Assembly: GCA_021202925.1 (NCBI GenBank)
Contig: JAJQCD010000008.1
Coordinates: forward strand, 1-64,000
Reading direction: 5' to 3'
DNA length: 64,000 nucleotides
Source of the DNA: Clostridiales bacterium
GTDB taxonomy: Bacteria > Bacillota > Clostridia > Lachnospirales > Lachnospiraceae
Below are positions 19,652-28,080 of this stretch, one piece after another. Each line of letters starts with the position of its first letter. The first letter of the stretch is position 1. The notes under the pieces are model-generated. The model searched no databases and was not told the origin of the DNA. It saw only the letters and a list, made by a program, of their open reading frames with translations. The position numbers were made by a program, and so were the translations under genes.

Positions 19652-20344
19652 ATGGCAAAAAGAGGGTTTGGTAAACTGATGGCACTGACTGCCATCGCGG
19701 GCGCAGCGGCAGCGGGTGTTTCTTATCTCAGAAAGTATCGCTCATTCCATGACGAGCTGGACGAAGATTTTCACGATTTTGAAGACGAAGGCGAAGAAGA
19801 TGATGAGGATGAGAATGATGCCGGATCTGCCGCAGACACAGCGGCTGACCGCAGCTACGCTTCTCTTCACGCGGACAGGGATGAGTTTCTTGTCGCCGCT
19901 GGCGATATGGTGACAGCCACAAAGGGCGTTGCCGGTGCGGCAAAGAATGTAGTAAAGGATGCGGCGGCCATCGTAGCCGACGTCACCAGAGACGCGGTCA
20001 GCGCTGCTGCCGATACGGCGGCTGCGGCCAAAGGCGCCATCCGCAATGTAGTGAAGGACAGCGGAGAGGAAACCGAAGACCAGGAGGAAACATCCGCGGA
20101 CGAATTCGAATCAGACTTTGAAGATATCACAGCAGCCGTGGAAGATGCCACAGAGGATGTGGCAGATGATGTACAGGAAGCGGCACAGGACATCGCAGAC
20201 GATATCCAGGACGCAGTACAGGATATCCAGGACACCGTGACAGAAGAAAAGAACGCTGCAGCAGAAGCCGTGGAAGAAATCAGCATTGAACTGGATCACG
20301 ATGCACTGGAAGCAGAGGCAGCTGACACCGAAGAGACTCCGTAA
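19652..20344 (+). CDS. acidic alanine-rich protein, divergent from groES
   Basis: A 230-residue protein with a short hydrophobic N-terminal stretch (LMALTAIAGAAAAGVSYL, about residues 9-26), then runs of Asp/Glu (about 34-55). The long remainder has Ala/Val/Asp heptad-like repeats (AATKGVAGAAKNVVKDAA; DVQEAAQDIADDIQDAVQDI) that predict extended amphipathic helices, like apolipoprotein- or LEA-type proteins. No enzymatic motif is seen. The ATG has AAAGGAG about 9 bases upstream. Location is uncertain: the N-terminus could be a membrane anchor. It is followed by a strong hairpin. Its proximity to CIRCE makes stress induction a fair guess only. Confidence 0.65.
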   Translation: MAKRGFGKLMALTAIAGAAAAGVSYLRKYRSFHDELDEDFHDFEDEGEEDDEDENDAGSAADTAADRSYASLHADRDEFLVAAGDMVTATKGVAGAAKNVVKDAAAIVADVTRDAVSAAADTAAAAKGAIRNVVKDSGEETEDQEETSADEFESDFEDITAAVEDATEDVADDVQEAAQDIADDIQDAVQDIQDTVTEEKNAAAEAVEEISIELDHDALEAEAADTEETP

Positions 20345-20370
20345 TTGATTCCGTTTTATCCGACCACACA

Positions 20371-20413
20371 GAGACCGGGAAGGCAGACACGCAGCGTCTG
20401 TCTTCCCGGTCTC
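20371..20413. terminator. long hairpin, probable bidirectional terminator
   Basis: An 18-bp stem (20371-20388 with 20396-20413, one G-T pair) starting GAGACCGGGAAGG, loop of 7 bases. It lies between the convergent genes ending at 20344 (+) and 20466 (-). The following T content is modest. Confidence 0.6.
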
Positions 20414-20465
20414 TGTCGTTTGCCATGACATACGAGGAACTGCCGATGGCAGGTTCTGTCGCTTT

Positions 20466-20684
20466 CTACCACTCTCTCCGGATTTCTTCCTCCCTGACAT
20501 CATAGAGTCGCAGGAATTCCCGCAAATCCGCGTCGGATCGAATCACCATCTGATCTTCAAAACGGCCTGTCGTATTGTCGCGAAACCCGGCCACCTTCTC
20601 GCCGGTGCAGATACTGGCACGAATAACCGGCGTCTTCCCTGTCCTGTCATAGGAAACCTTCTTTTCCTTTCGTTTCCAGAACAT
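20466..20684 (-). CDS. small conserved protein of unknown function
   Basis: A 72-residue charged protein beginning MFWKRKEKKVSYD, with a central PVIRASICTGEKVAGFRD and GRFEDQMVIRSDADLREFL. The pattern looks like a small family I recall from Lachnospiraceae genomes without an experimental function. The ATG at 20684 has GGAGGG about 6 bases upstream. It is 17 bp behind the S51 peptidase gene on the same strand, so probably cotranscribed. Confidence 0.65.
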   Translation of the reverse strand: MFWKRKEKKVSYDRTGKTPVIRASICTGEKVAGFRDNTTGRFEDQMVIRSDADLREFLRLYDVREEEIRREW

Positions 20685-20701
20685 TCTTTCCCTCCGATCT
20701 G

Positions 20702-21439
20702 TTACCCGCGATACAGCAAGGTCTTATCTGTCTCACAAATCTGCCGCATGCGGCCATCCACGATCTCATATGCCTCACCCCAGACAGACTCCTGTCCGTT
20801 CGCAATCCGCAGGTAGCTGCCATCCGGCAGCACAAGGAAATGCTTTCCATAGCTGTCACCACAGGAAATATCCTCAAACAGCCGCATTCCATCCAGAATG
20901 TTGTCTTTCACCATCTGGTAATGTGGAAGAATCATCGTCTTTGTCAGTCCCAGTCCGGTCAGCCAGCGGACATACTCCGGATCCGCCGCCTCTCCCGGAA
21001 GCTCCGGCTGGGCATAGACCACATCCGCACTGTTCATGCTGCCGGCACTGATTCCGATTACAATGCCGTCATATCCCTTTATGTTCTCCCGCAGCCCAAT
21101 CCGATGAAAGAATGCGTTCTGTGTCGGTACATGGCCGCCTCCCAGAAGCACCGCATCAAAGGAATGTAACGCTTCCCGTGACGTATCCTCCGTTCTGGAA
21201 TCCCACACGTCAAATGCAGCAACCGAAAGCCCCGCCCGCCGCAACGCAGAGACAAAAAACTCCGCCATCTCATCGTTGCGTTCACAATCGTCCGGCGACG
21301 CCGCAACGATCACGCAACGGGAATCCGGTTTCCAGTCTGTCCGCAGATTCTCCACAAACCGGTTCATCGAATCCAGCCCGTCAACCAGACGGCTTCCGTC
21401 CAGAGGGCCAGTCGGGCTGCTCGTCAAATAGATCTCCAT
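20702..21439 (-). CDS. peptidase family S51 (dipeptidase E-like)
   Basis: A 245-residue cytosolic peptidase. It has GGGHVPTQNAFF (about 110), the nucleophile elbow GISAGSMNSADV with the catalytic Ser (about 135), and a downstream LPHYQM His, as in aspartyl dipeptidase PepE and cyanophycinase. These enzymes cleave dipeptides with N-terminal Asp or cyanophycin. The ATG at 21439 follows an AAGGG site by 8 bases; a nine-residue upstream extension is rejected. It follows the Gfo/Idh oxidoreductase and the PepV-like dipeptidase, suggesting peptide catabolism in this stretch. Confidence 0.8.
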   Translation of the reverse strand: MEIYLTSSPTGPLDGSRLVDGLDSMNRFVENLRTDWKPDSRCVIVAASPDDCERNDEMAEFFVSALRRAGLSVAAFDVWDSRTEDTSREALHSFDAVLLGGGHVPTQNAFFHRIGLRENIKGYDGIVIGISAGSMNSADVVYAQPELPGEAADPEYVRWLTGLGLTKTMILPHYQMVKDNILDGMRLFEDISCGDSYGKHFLVLPDGSYLRIANGQESVWGEAYEIVDGRMRQICETDKTLLYRG

Positions 21440-21484
21440 TGTTCGTTCCCTTCCCGTATTTCTCATGGTTTCATCGCTGACACG

Positions 21485-22450
21485 TCAGCGCTGCTGCGCC
21501 GCAGCCTCCAGGACAGCCTCTACCAACAGCGTATGTTCCAGCATCTCATAGCAGAAATCAAGATCACCTTGCCGCTGCTTCTGCTCAAACACACGCAGTT
21601 CATCCGTCAGTGACCCGTCCGTACGGTCTTCCGCCAGACGAACCACGCTGCCATCGTTATATACCAGCTCCGCAAAACGGCCCGCACTGACCGGTCCCTG
21701 AATGCGGATATATCCCTTTGTTCCCTGAATCACGCCATAACAGGGACTTCCGGAATCCTTCACCGCCGTACAGACGCCCAGTACCGGACCAAAGCGAAGC
21801 ACTACCGTTCCCGATGTATCAATGCCGTTGTAGCCCTGATTGGCAAAATATTGCACCTGATCCGGTCTGCCAAACAGTGCCGTCACAAAATGCAGATTAT
21901 AAATATTCAGGTCATACAGGCTTCCGCCTCCGCATTCCGGATCAAACGCCGGCGTAATGATCCCTGCCTGATATCGCTCATACCGGCTGGAAAACTGGCT
22001 GTAGTTGCACTGAACCATCCGGATCTCGCCGATCTTTTCCAGGTTTTCTTTTACCGCCGGGAATAACGGCCCATACGGAATTTTAAATGCTTCCCAGAGG
22101 AAGCGCTGCCCCTCGCGGGCGATCCGCGCCAGTTCCCCGGCCTCCTTAGTACTCAGCGTAAACGGCTTCTCACAGATCACATGCTTCCCTGCCAGAAGAG
22201 CCTGCTTCACATAAGAATAATGCATCCGGTTTGCGATGCCGATATAAACCGTGTCAAAATCACCCTTTGCAAGAAATTGCCCGTAATCCGTATAAAGCTC
22301 CGGCACGCCATTAATTTTCGCCAGTTCTGTTCCCTTTTCCCGGCTCTTCTCCCTTACGCAGAGTGCCGTCGCCGTAATCTCCGGTATCACCTTTATATCA
22401 CGGAACAGCCAGCCCACGATCATGCCATTGCCCACAACTCCCAGTTTCAA
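21485..22450 (-). CDS. Gfo/Idh/MocA family oxidoreductase
   Basis: A 321-residue NAD(P)-dependent sugar or cyclitol dehydrogenase-like protein. It has an N-terminal Rossmann domain (VVGNGMIVGW), the EKPFTLS motif with the catalytic Lys (about 95), and the C-terminal region GGGSLYDLNIYNLHFV carrying the Asp/His of the family. The substrate is unknown. It starts at a TTG (22450) with GGGAGGG 7 bases upstream; a nearby ATG is out of frame. It sits 29 bp behind the PepV-like gene. Confidence 0.85.
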   Translation of the reverse strand: MKLGVVGNGMIVGWLFRDIKVIPEITATALCVREKSREKGTELAKINGVPELYTDYGQFLAKGDFDTVYIGIANRMHYSYVKQALLAGKHVICEKPFTLSTKEAGELARIAREGQRFLWEAFKIPYGPLFPAVKENLEKIGEIRMVQCNYSQFSSRYERYQAGIITPAFDPECGGGSLYDLNIYNLHFVTALFGRPDQVQYFANQGYNGIDTSGTVVLRFGPVLGVCTAVKDSGSPCYGVIQGTKGYIRIQGPVSAGRFAELVYNDGSVVRLAEDRTDGSLTDELRVFEQKQRQGDLDFCYEMLEHTLLVEAVLEAAAQQR

Positions 22451-22479
22451 GGCTCATCCCTCCCTTTCTGCTGATGCGT

Positions 22480-23889
22480 TCATCCGCACAGTTTTACTAT
22501 CGCCAGAGCAAAGATTTTCGCACTGGTTACCAGGTCATAGATATTCACAAACTCATCCGGTCCGTGCATCCGGTTATCGACTCCCGGCATGGACGCACCA
22601 AAAGCAACTCCATTCTTCAGATCATGAACATAGGTACCCCCGCCCATAGCCATGCACTCGCCCTTTTCGCCGGTATAAGCCTCATACGCGTCCAGTAATG
22701 TACGCACAAATACAGAATCCCCCGGTACATGATGCGGCGGCGTCATACTGTCATTCTCCAGCTTCAGGCCGACGGCCTTAAGACTTGTCCGGGCAGCTTC
22801 CAGCACATTCTCCTTCGTTCCGCACACCGGAACCCTCGCGTCAAATACCGCGTCAAACGACTCTGCGTCTATGGTCAGCATATCCAGAGACAACGTCATT
22901 CTTCCGGAAACCGCATCCTCCATATCCACGCCCAGCGCCTCTCCGTGAACTTTGCCATGCGGAAAAACCGCTGCCGCTGCTTTCACCGCTTCGACCTGCG
23001 GACAGGGTGCAAACGGCAGTCTGGCCAGTAACGTCAGTAGGGCCGTGATCGCATTATTCCCATCCTCCGGTATGGACGCATGTGCTCCCTTACCGATTGC
23101 ATTCACCGTCGCCCTTTCGCCATCCCGGGTCATATCGAAACAGACGCCGGTCTGCGCAGTCACTTCCGCGACCGCTTCCTTAAGCGCCTCGCTCTCCATA
23201 CCGAAAAGCACCGCCTTTGCCCGTCCCGGAACCACATTCTCCTTCGTTCCGGCCTCGACACGAATCAGGGCAGGACTCCCGTCCGATGCTTCGAAACGCG
23301 CAGTCACATGTCCCGGCAGGCGCCCCTTCTCCACATTCACCAATGGATAACTCGCATCCGGTGAAAATGTCATCGGCGCCTCTTTCTCCATACTGTAATA
23401 ATGCCTGATATCAGAGCTGCCACATTCCTCATCCGTACCCAGAATCAGCCGCACGTTTTTCTTCAGCGGAATCCCCAGATCCCTCACTGCCCGCATTCCA
23501 TAAAGCGCCGCGACTGCCGGTCCCTTATCGTCCGCAGTTCCACGTCCATACAGCTTTCCGTCTTTCTCGACCGGCTCAAACGGCTCCGTCACAGTCCAGC
23601 CTTCGCCGGCCGGAACCACATCCAGGTGTGCCAGGATATCCAGCCCTTTGGGAAGTTCCTCACTGAAATCCACACAGCCCACATACCCGTCATAGTCGCA
23701 GGTCGCAAAGCCATATCCCTCCGCCATATCAAGCGCTGCGTCCAGGCACTCCGCCGCCCCCGGTCCAAACGGCATGTCATCCTCTTCCGGCATCTTCTCG
23801 CTGTCAATGCGGCACAATTCCCGGATATCTTCAATCATCTCCTGCCGATGGGCCTTCATGTATCGATCAATCTTCTCTTTCCAGATCAT
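22480..23889 (-). CDS. pepV: Sapep/PepV family metal-dependent dipeptidase (M20)
   Basis: A 469-residue M20 peptidase. Metal-site motifs are in order: DILAHLDVVPAGEGW, GRGTADDKGP (bridging Asp), GTDEECGSSD with the catalytic and ligand Glu residues, and near the C-terminus GGTYVHDLKNGVAFG and MHGPDEF. It cleaves dipeptides in the cytosol and probably uses Zn or Mn. The ATG at 23889 has AAGGA about 5 bases upstream; an eight-residue extension is rejected. It is 24 bp behind the Rrf2 regulator, apparently the third gene of the cysK operon. Confidence 0.88.
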   Translation of the reverse strand: MIWKEKIDRYMKAHRQEMIEDIRELCRIDSEKMPEEDDMPFGPGAAECLDAALDMAEGYGFATCDYDGYVGCVDFSEELPKGLDILAHLDVVPAGEGWTVTEPFEPVEKDGKLYGRGTADDKGPAVAALYGMRAVRDLGIPLKKNVRLILGTDEECGSSDIRHYYSMEKEAPMTFSPDASYPLVNVEKGRLPGHVTARFEASDGSPALIRVEAGTKENVVPGRAKAVLFGMESEALKEAVAEVTAQTGVCFDMTRDGERATVNAIGKGAHASIPEDGNNAITALLTLLARLPFAPCPQVEAVKAAAAVFPHGKVHGEALGVDMEDAVSGRMTLSLDMLTIDAESFDAVFDARVPVCGTKENVLEAARTSLKAVGLKLENDSMTPPHHVPGDSVFVRTLLDAYEAYTGEKGECMAMGGGTYVHDLKNGVAFGASMPGVDNRMHGPDEFVNIYDLVTSAKIFALAIVKLCG

Positions 23890-23913
23890 GATTTTCCTTT
23901 CTCCGCCTGCCAT

Positions 23914-24360
23914 TCAGATATAGTACATATTTTCAGCAAAATCACTGTACTCCAGCGCTTCTCTCTCCAGATCAGCCAGTGTCAGATTCGTCAGAATCTG
24001 CTCCAGTTCTTCATTCACCCGATCGATCAGAAGCTTCTGGATCGCCGCCGCACCACCTCTGAATCGGCACTCCCCGGGAACGGTCTCCTCCGCCAGCCAG
24101 TACGCTCCCTCCAGCGCTTCAATAATTGACGCCACGGTAATTTCCTTTGCCTCGACAGCAAGAAGGTATCCGCCCTGCGGTCCCTTGATGCTCTTAACAA
24201 TTCCGGCCTTTCTGAGACTTGCAAATACCTGTTCCAGATACTGTGGTGAGATTGCGTTTCTCTCGGCGATGCTGTTTAACGCCACATGCTCCCTTTTGGA
24301 ATGAATCGAAAGATCGATCAGGGCACGCAGGCCATATCGGCTCTTCATGGAAAACTTCAT
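23914..24360 (-). CDS. Rrf2 family transcriptional regulator (CymR-like)
   Basis: A 148-residue winged-helix regulator beginning MKFSMKSRYGLRALIDL, with the recognition region ISPQYLEQVFASLRKAG and wing SIKGPQGGYLL. Only one Cys is visible in the effector region (GECRFRGG), so the three-Cys iron-sulfur site of IscR is missing. It starts 3 bp after cysK. In Bacillus, CymR represses sulfur genes in complex with CysK, so a CymR-type role in cysteine control is a good inference. A candidate operator lies over the cysK promoter. Confidence 0.88.
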   Translation of the reverse strand: MKFSMKSRYGLRALIDLSIHSKREHVALNSIAERNAISPQYLEQVFASLRKAGIVKSIKGPQGGYLLAVEAKEITVASIIEALEGAYWLAEETVPGECRFRGGAAAIQKLLIDRVNEELEQILTNLTLADLEREALEYSDFAENMYYI

Positions 24361-24363
24361 CCA

Positions 24364-25299
24364 TCACTCCTCCCCAAACAAAGGCGTGGAGTAATAGCGG
24401 TCTCCGGTATCCGGAAGCAGGGCAACGATTGTCTTGCCTTTATTCTCCGGTCTCTTCGCCAGCTGAATCGCCGCATGCAACGCGGCGCCGGAAGAAATGC
24501 CGACCAGAATCCCCTCCTGCTTCGCAAACAGCCTGCCGGTTGCAAACGCGTCGTCATTCTCTATGGTAATGACCTCGTCATAAATGTCCGTGTTCAATAC
24601 GTCCGGAACAAAACCCGCGCCGATGCCCTGAATCTTGTGCGGACCGCCCTTTCCCTCGGAAAGCACCGGAGAACCCGCCGGCTCCATCGCCACAATCTTC
24701 ACATCCGGTTTCCGGGATTTCAGATATTCACCCACGCCAGTCAGCGTACCGCCGGTACCCACACCGGCAACAAACACATCAACCTCACCGTCCGTATCGT
24801 TCCAGATCTCCGGCCCGGTCGTCGCTCTGTGAGCCGCAGGGTTGGCCGGATTCACAAACTGCCCCGGAACAAAGCTGTTCGGTATTTCCCGCGCCAGTTC
24901 ATCCGCTTTTTCAATCGCGCCCGTCATGCCCTTCGCTCCATCCGTCAGAACCACTTCCGCGCCATATGCCTTCAGGATGTTCCTGCGCTCAACGCTCATC
25001 GTCTCCGGCATCGTCAGAATCATACGATATTTCTTCACCGCTGCAATCGCCGCCAGGCCGATACCGGTATTGCCGGAGGTCGGCTCAATGATAACGGAAC
25101 CTTCCTTCAGGAGTCCCTTCGCTTCCGCATCCTCAATCATTGCCTTCGCGACCCGGTCCTTCACGCTTCCCGCCGGATTGAGATACTCCAGCTTGACCAG
25201 AATTCTTGCCTCCAGCCCCAGTTCCTTCTCAAGGTTCACTGCCTCCAGAAGAGGCGTCCTGCCAATCAGTTCCAATGCTGACTTATGAATATTCGCCAT
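24364..25299 (-). CDS. cysK: cysteine synthase (O-acetylserine sulfhydrylase)
   Basis: Makes cysteine from O-acetylserine and sulfide with PLP. The 311 residues carry the PLP Lys in [11 protein letters not shown] (about 44), the phosphate loop [26 protein letters not shown] and SSGAALHAA. The ATG at 25299 has an AAGGATGG site upstream; a 29-residue extension would cross the promoter region and is rejected. It heads an operon with the Rrf2 regulator. The C-terminus ends [12 protein letters not shown], as is usual for CysK. Confidence 0.95.
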   Translation of the reverse strand: MANIHKSALELIGRTPLLEAVNLEKELGLEARILVKLEYLNPAGSVKDRVAKAMIEDAEAKGLLKEGSVIIEPTSGNTGIGLAAIAAVKKYRMILTMPETMSVERRNILKAYGAEVVLTDGAKGMTGAIEKADELAREIPNSFVPGQFVNPANPAAHRATTGPEIWNDTDGEVDVFVAGVGTGGTLTGVGEYLKSRKPDVKIVAMEPAGSPVLSEGKGGPHKIQGIGAGFVPDVLNTDIYDEVITIENDDAFATGRLFAKQEGILVGISSGAALHAAIQLAKRPENKGKTIVALLPDTGDRYYSTPLFGEE

Positions 25300-25357
25300 T
25301 GTGTGATGCCATCCTTTCTTCCTGTTTATGCGGTCTCCGGTTTCTGAATCTGATGTC

Positions 25358-25386
25358 ATTGTATACCTATTAAACCTACTTGTCAA
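25358..25386 (-). promoter_or_regulatory. cysK promoter with possible regulator site
   Basis: Minus-strand TTGACA (25381-25386), exactly 17 bases, TACAAT (25358-25363). The spacer contains a direct repeat, TAGGTTTAATAGGTA, which could be the site for the Rrf2 protein encoded in the operon. The promoter is well supported; the operator is a guess. Confidence 0.75.
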
Positions 25387-25421
25387 CTATACTTTATAGA
25401 GAGATTCCCTCCTCCACGCAC

Positions 25422-26063
25422 TTAATACCCTCTTTCCGCCGGTTCCGACCAGATCACATCCGAACCGCGCTCATATTCGAAGATATAGTGGCTGTACGCA
25501 TTGATCACCGTTGTCTCGCCCAGACGGTCCACCCGTCTGAAGTCCGAACCGTAAGTCGCATGCACATGTCCGTGGATAAATAACTCCGGCTGATAATTTT
25601 CGATCAGCTTCCGAAAGCAGCCAAACCCCTGATGAGGAACATCCTCCATATCGTTGCAGTCTTTCGCCGGGGAATGACTCACAAGGATATCAAACCCCCG
25701 CATCCGAAACAGCTTCCACCACAACTTTCGAACGCGTCTGGCCATCTCTGCCTCCGAATACTGATTGCGTGCGTTCCGCTGATAACGCATGGAGCCGCCA
25801 AGCCCCATGATCCGTATCCCCTTGTAGACGACAATATCATCCTCCAGGCAGACGCATCCCGGAAGTCTCTCTGTCTTGTCCCAGGCATCATGGTTTCCGA
25901 GAACGTAAAAAACCGGCGCATGGCAGACCGAAGCAAAAAAATCCAGATAACTTTTCCGCAGATCGCCACACGCGATAATCAGATCCACACCCTTCAGTTT
26001 TTCCGGCCTGTAGTATTCATACAGCGATTTTGATTCCTCATCCGCCAGTGCCAGGATTTTCAT
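25422..26063 (-). CDS. metallophosphoesterase family protein
   Basis: A 213-residue calcineurin-like phosphoesterase with ALADEES at the N-terminus (the first Asp-x-His motif appears altered to DEE), IIACGDLRKSYLDF, VLGNHDAWD, VSHSPAKD and the C-terminal HGHVHATYG. Most metal ligands are in place, but the N-terminal DxH is not obvious, so one metal site may be modified. Substrate unknown. The ATG at 26063 has GGAGG about 9 bases upstream and overlaps the end of the preceding gene by 26 bp, so they are cotranscribed. Confidence 0.8.
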   Translation of the reverse strand: MKILALADEESKSLYEYYRPEKLKGVDLIIACGDLRKSYLDFFASVCHAPVFYVLGNHDAWDKTERLPGCVCLEDDIVVYKGIRIMGLGGSMRYQRNARNQYSEAEMARRVRKLWWKLFRMRGFDILVSHSPAKDCNDMEDVPHQGFGCFRKLIENYQPELFIHGHVHATYGSDFRRVDRLGETTVINAYSHYIFEYERGSDVIWSEPAERGY

Positions 26064-27993
26064 GATTCGCTTCCTCCGCATGGTTTTCCCTCCGGATTCG
26101 GATCTGCGAGCGGATATCCTCTCTGAACTGATCCGCCGGCGGAATCTCTCCCACCACGCTCTTCGCCAGCCATTCCATCCGCACAACCTCTCCCGGTGAC
26201 AGGACATGGCCATCCTCCGCAACAATAATACCGTCATGCGCGTCAATCGGTCCCTCAAACGGCTGGATCGCACCGTTGCGGATCGCATTCTTCAGGAAAC
26301 GGGCCAGACGCTGCGTCGGAATCGGCAGTCCCTTGGAACAGATCACATCAATCACATCTGCTGACATCCCCCACCAGTAATTGATCGATTTCTTCCCCTT
26401 CTGTCCCTTTGGATCCAGCGATCGTCTGCAAAGAAGCCGGAGCAGGCGCTCGTAAAATTTCCCCCAGTCGCACACCGGCATTGCCAGATTTTCGATCGTC
26501 CCGTCCGCCCTGTACGCAAACAGTCCGTATTCCCTGGACGCTTTCCCCGGCGTAATCAGATCCTCTCCGGAAATATGAGTGATGCCCTGCTCCCTTAACG
26601 ATTTCCCCTGGAACTCCGGTTTCATCGCCGCCCACTTCAGGTGAATCCGCACCCGCGGATTGATCATTCGCGCGCCAATCGCGAATGCATTGATATTCGC
26701 GATCCTTCCATAACTCGGGAAATCAGCCACATAGCCCAGATCATCCGTCTCGCACAGCGATGCCGCCAGTGCTCCGGTGACAAACTTCGCCTCAAAAAGG
26801 CGGGCATGATAAGTATAAATCGACGTATACGACATCAGCACCGAACAATTGAAAAACTGAATCTCCGGATGTTCCACCGCAGCTTTTACCGTGTGCGCCG
26901 CCATCTGCGGTGTGGTAGTAAAAATCACGTTGCAGTGCGCATCAATCGCCTGGGAAATGGCCTCTGACAGCTTCTCCTGCGTATCCACATCGTAATATGC
27001 TTCCGTCTTCAACGCCCCGTCAAAGCACTGATCCAGATACATGCGGCCAAGTTCATGGGAATAAATTTCATTCGACGTTTCCCGGTTCCCACAGTAGATA
27101 AATCCGGCCCGCAGCATCTCCGGCAGGATCGCAGTCGAAGGAAGCAGCCAGTTGATCAGCTTCGGAGCCGCTTCTTCCGCCGGCTGCTCGATCACATCAA
27201 TCTCATCACCATTGGATTTCAGCAGCAGCTCGTCCCAGATTCGTGTCAGATCCTTTTTCATCTGATCGTGGGTGCGTTCCCGGACAACCGGATAGCCAAA
27301 GATATCAATGTAGATCAGGAAAGCGTCGGACGCCGTCATTTCGATATCTGCCGTCCGCTTCGCAGCAAAAAGCATGGAAAAGGAATCGTAGGCCCCCTTG
27401 AAATTGATCTGATCATCATGGCTCCAGGGTTCGCCCGGTTTCTTGCCCATCGCTTCCAGCAGCCGCATGTAGCTGCCTTCCCGGCTGAACCAGACGTCAC
27501 TGTTGAAAGACACCTGATAAAAATCCAGGAACTCATAATACAGACGAATATCGTGGTCGTCCGTACGGCGCGGAATCAGCCTCGTCACCTGGGCGCAAAT
27601 GCTGTATGCCTTCACATATTTCAGGACGCTGACCCGCTTATTGCCCTCCTGTACATAATACTTGTTCATAAACTCATAGGCAATAATCGGATCATGAATC
27701 CCCTCGTTCATCTGATGATCATAGAGATACGCCCATTTCGCACCAAATTCGGTTTTTTCTCCCAGAAGAGGCATAAAATTGCCGGCAAAGGCCTGCGTCC
27801 TTCCCCTGGTCTTTGTCCCCACAACCTTTTCAAGCGGAATATCCTGCATGCCCAAATTCACTTCAGAAACGATATCGGTGTTCGACAGAATATCATCCAG
27901 AACCGGCAAATACGGATATTCGCCCTTCGAAGTCGCCGTCTGATACTGCTTTCGCCCCAGACGCAGTGCGCCGGAATAATCGTAAAGTGCCAT
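26038..27993 (-). CDS. cytosolic fusion of a ParB-like domain and a BMP/PnrA-type binding domain
   Basis: A 651-residue protein without signal peptide, lipobox or transmembrane segment. Residues about 55-170 look like a ParB/sulfiredoxin-type domain, with PIIAYEFMNKYYVQEGNKRVSVLKY where ParB-like folds bind nucleotide. Residues about 275-540 match the Bmp/PnrA nucleoside-binding fold (VIFTTTPQMAAHTVKAA; ARLFEAKFVTGALAASL; GYVADFPSYGRIANINAFAIGARM), normally an exported lipoprotein. The C-terminus (about 560-650) is unassigned. The ATG at 27993 has AAGGAG 7 bases upstream. It is 87 bp behind argS and overlaps the phosphoesterase gene. The function is not known; a cytosolic ligand sensor is one reading. 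Confidence 0.7.
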   Translation of the reverse strand: MALYDYSGALRLGRKQYQTATSKGEYPYLPVLDDILSNTDIVSEVNLGMQDIPLEKVVGTKTRGRTQAFAGNFMPLLGEKTEFGAKWAYLYDHQMNEGIHDPIIAYEFMNKYYVQEGNKRVSVLKYVKAYSICAQVTRLIPRRTDDHDIRLYYEFLDFYQVSFNSDVWFSREGSYMRLLEAMGKKPGEPWSHDDQINFKGAYDSFSMLFAAKRTADIEMTASDAFLIYIDIFGYPVVRERTHDQMKKDLTRIWDELLLKSNGDEIDVIEQPAEEAAPKLINWLLPSTAILPEMLRAGFIYCGNRETSNEIYSHELGRMYLDQCFDGALKTEAYYDVDTQEKLSEAISQAIDAHCNVIFTTTPQMAAHTVKAAVEHPEIQFFNCSVLMSYTSIYTYHARLFEAKFVTGALAASLCETDDLGYVADFPSYGRIANINAFAIGARMINPRVRIHLKWAAMKPEFQGKSLREQGITHISGEDLITPGKASREYGLFAYRADGTIENLAMPVCDWGKFYERLLRLLCRRSLDPKGQKGKKSINYWWGMSADVIDVICSKGLPIPTQRLARFLKNAIRNGAIQPFEGPIDAHDGIIVAEDGHVLSPGEVVRMEWLAKSVVGEIPPADQFREDIRSQIRIRRENHAEEANHENPGTGG

Positions 27994-28080
27994 TCGCACG
28001 CTCCTTTCCTGTCATCCTTGCACGCGACTCTCCGCCTGTTCCGGACAAAGCTTCGCGCGTCAATCTGCCTGGCTGATCCG

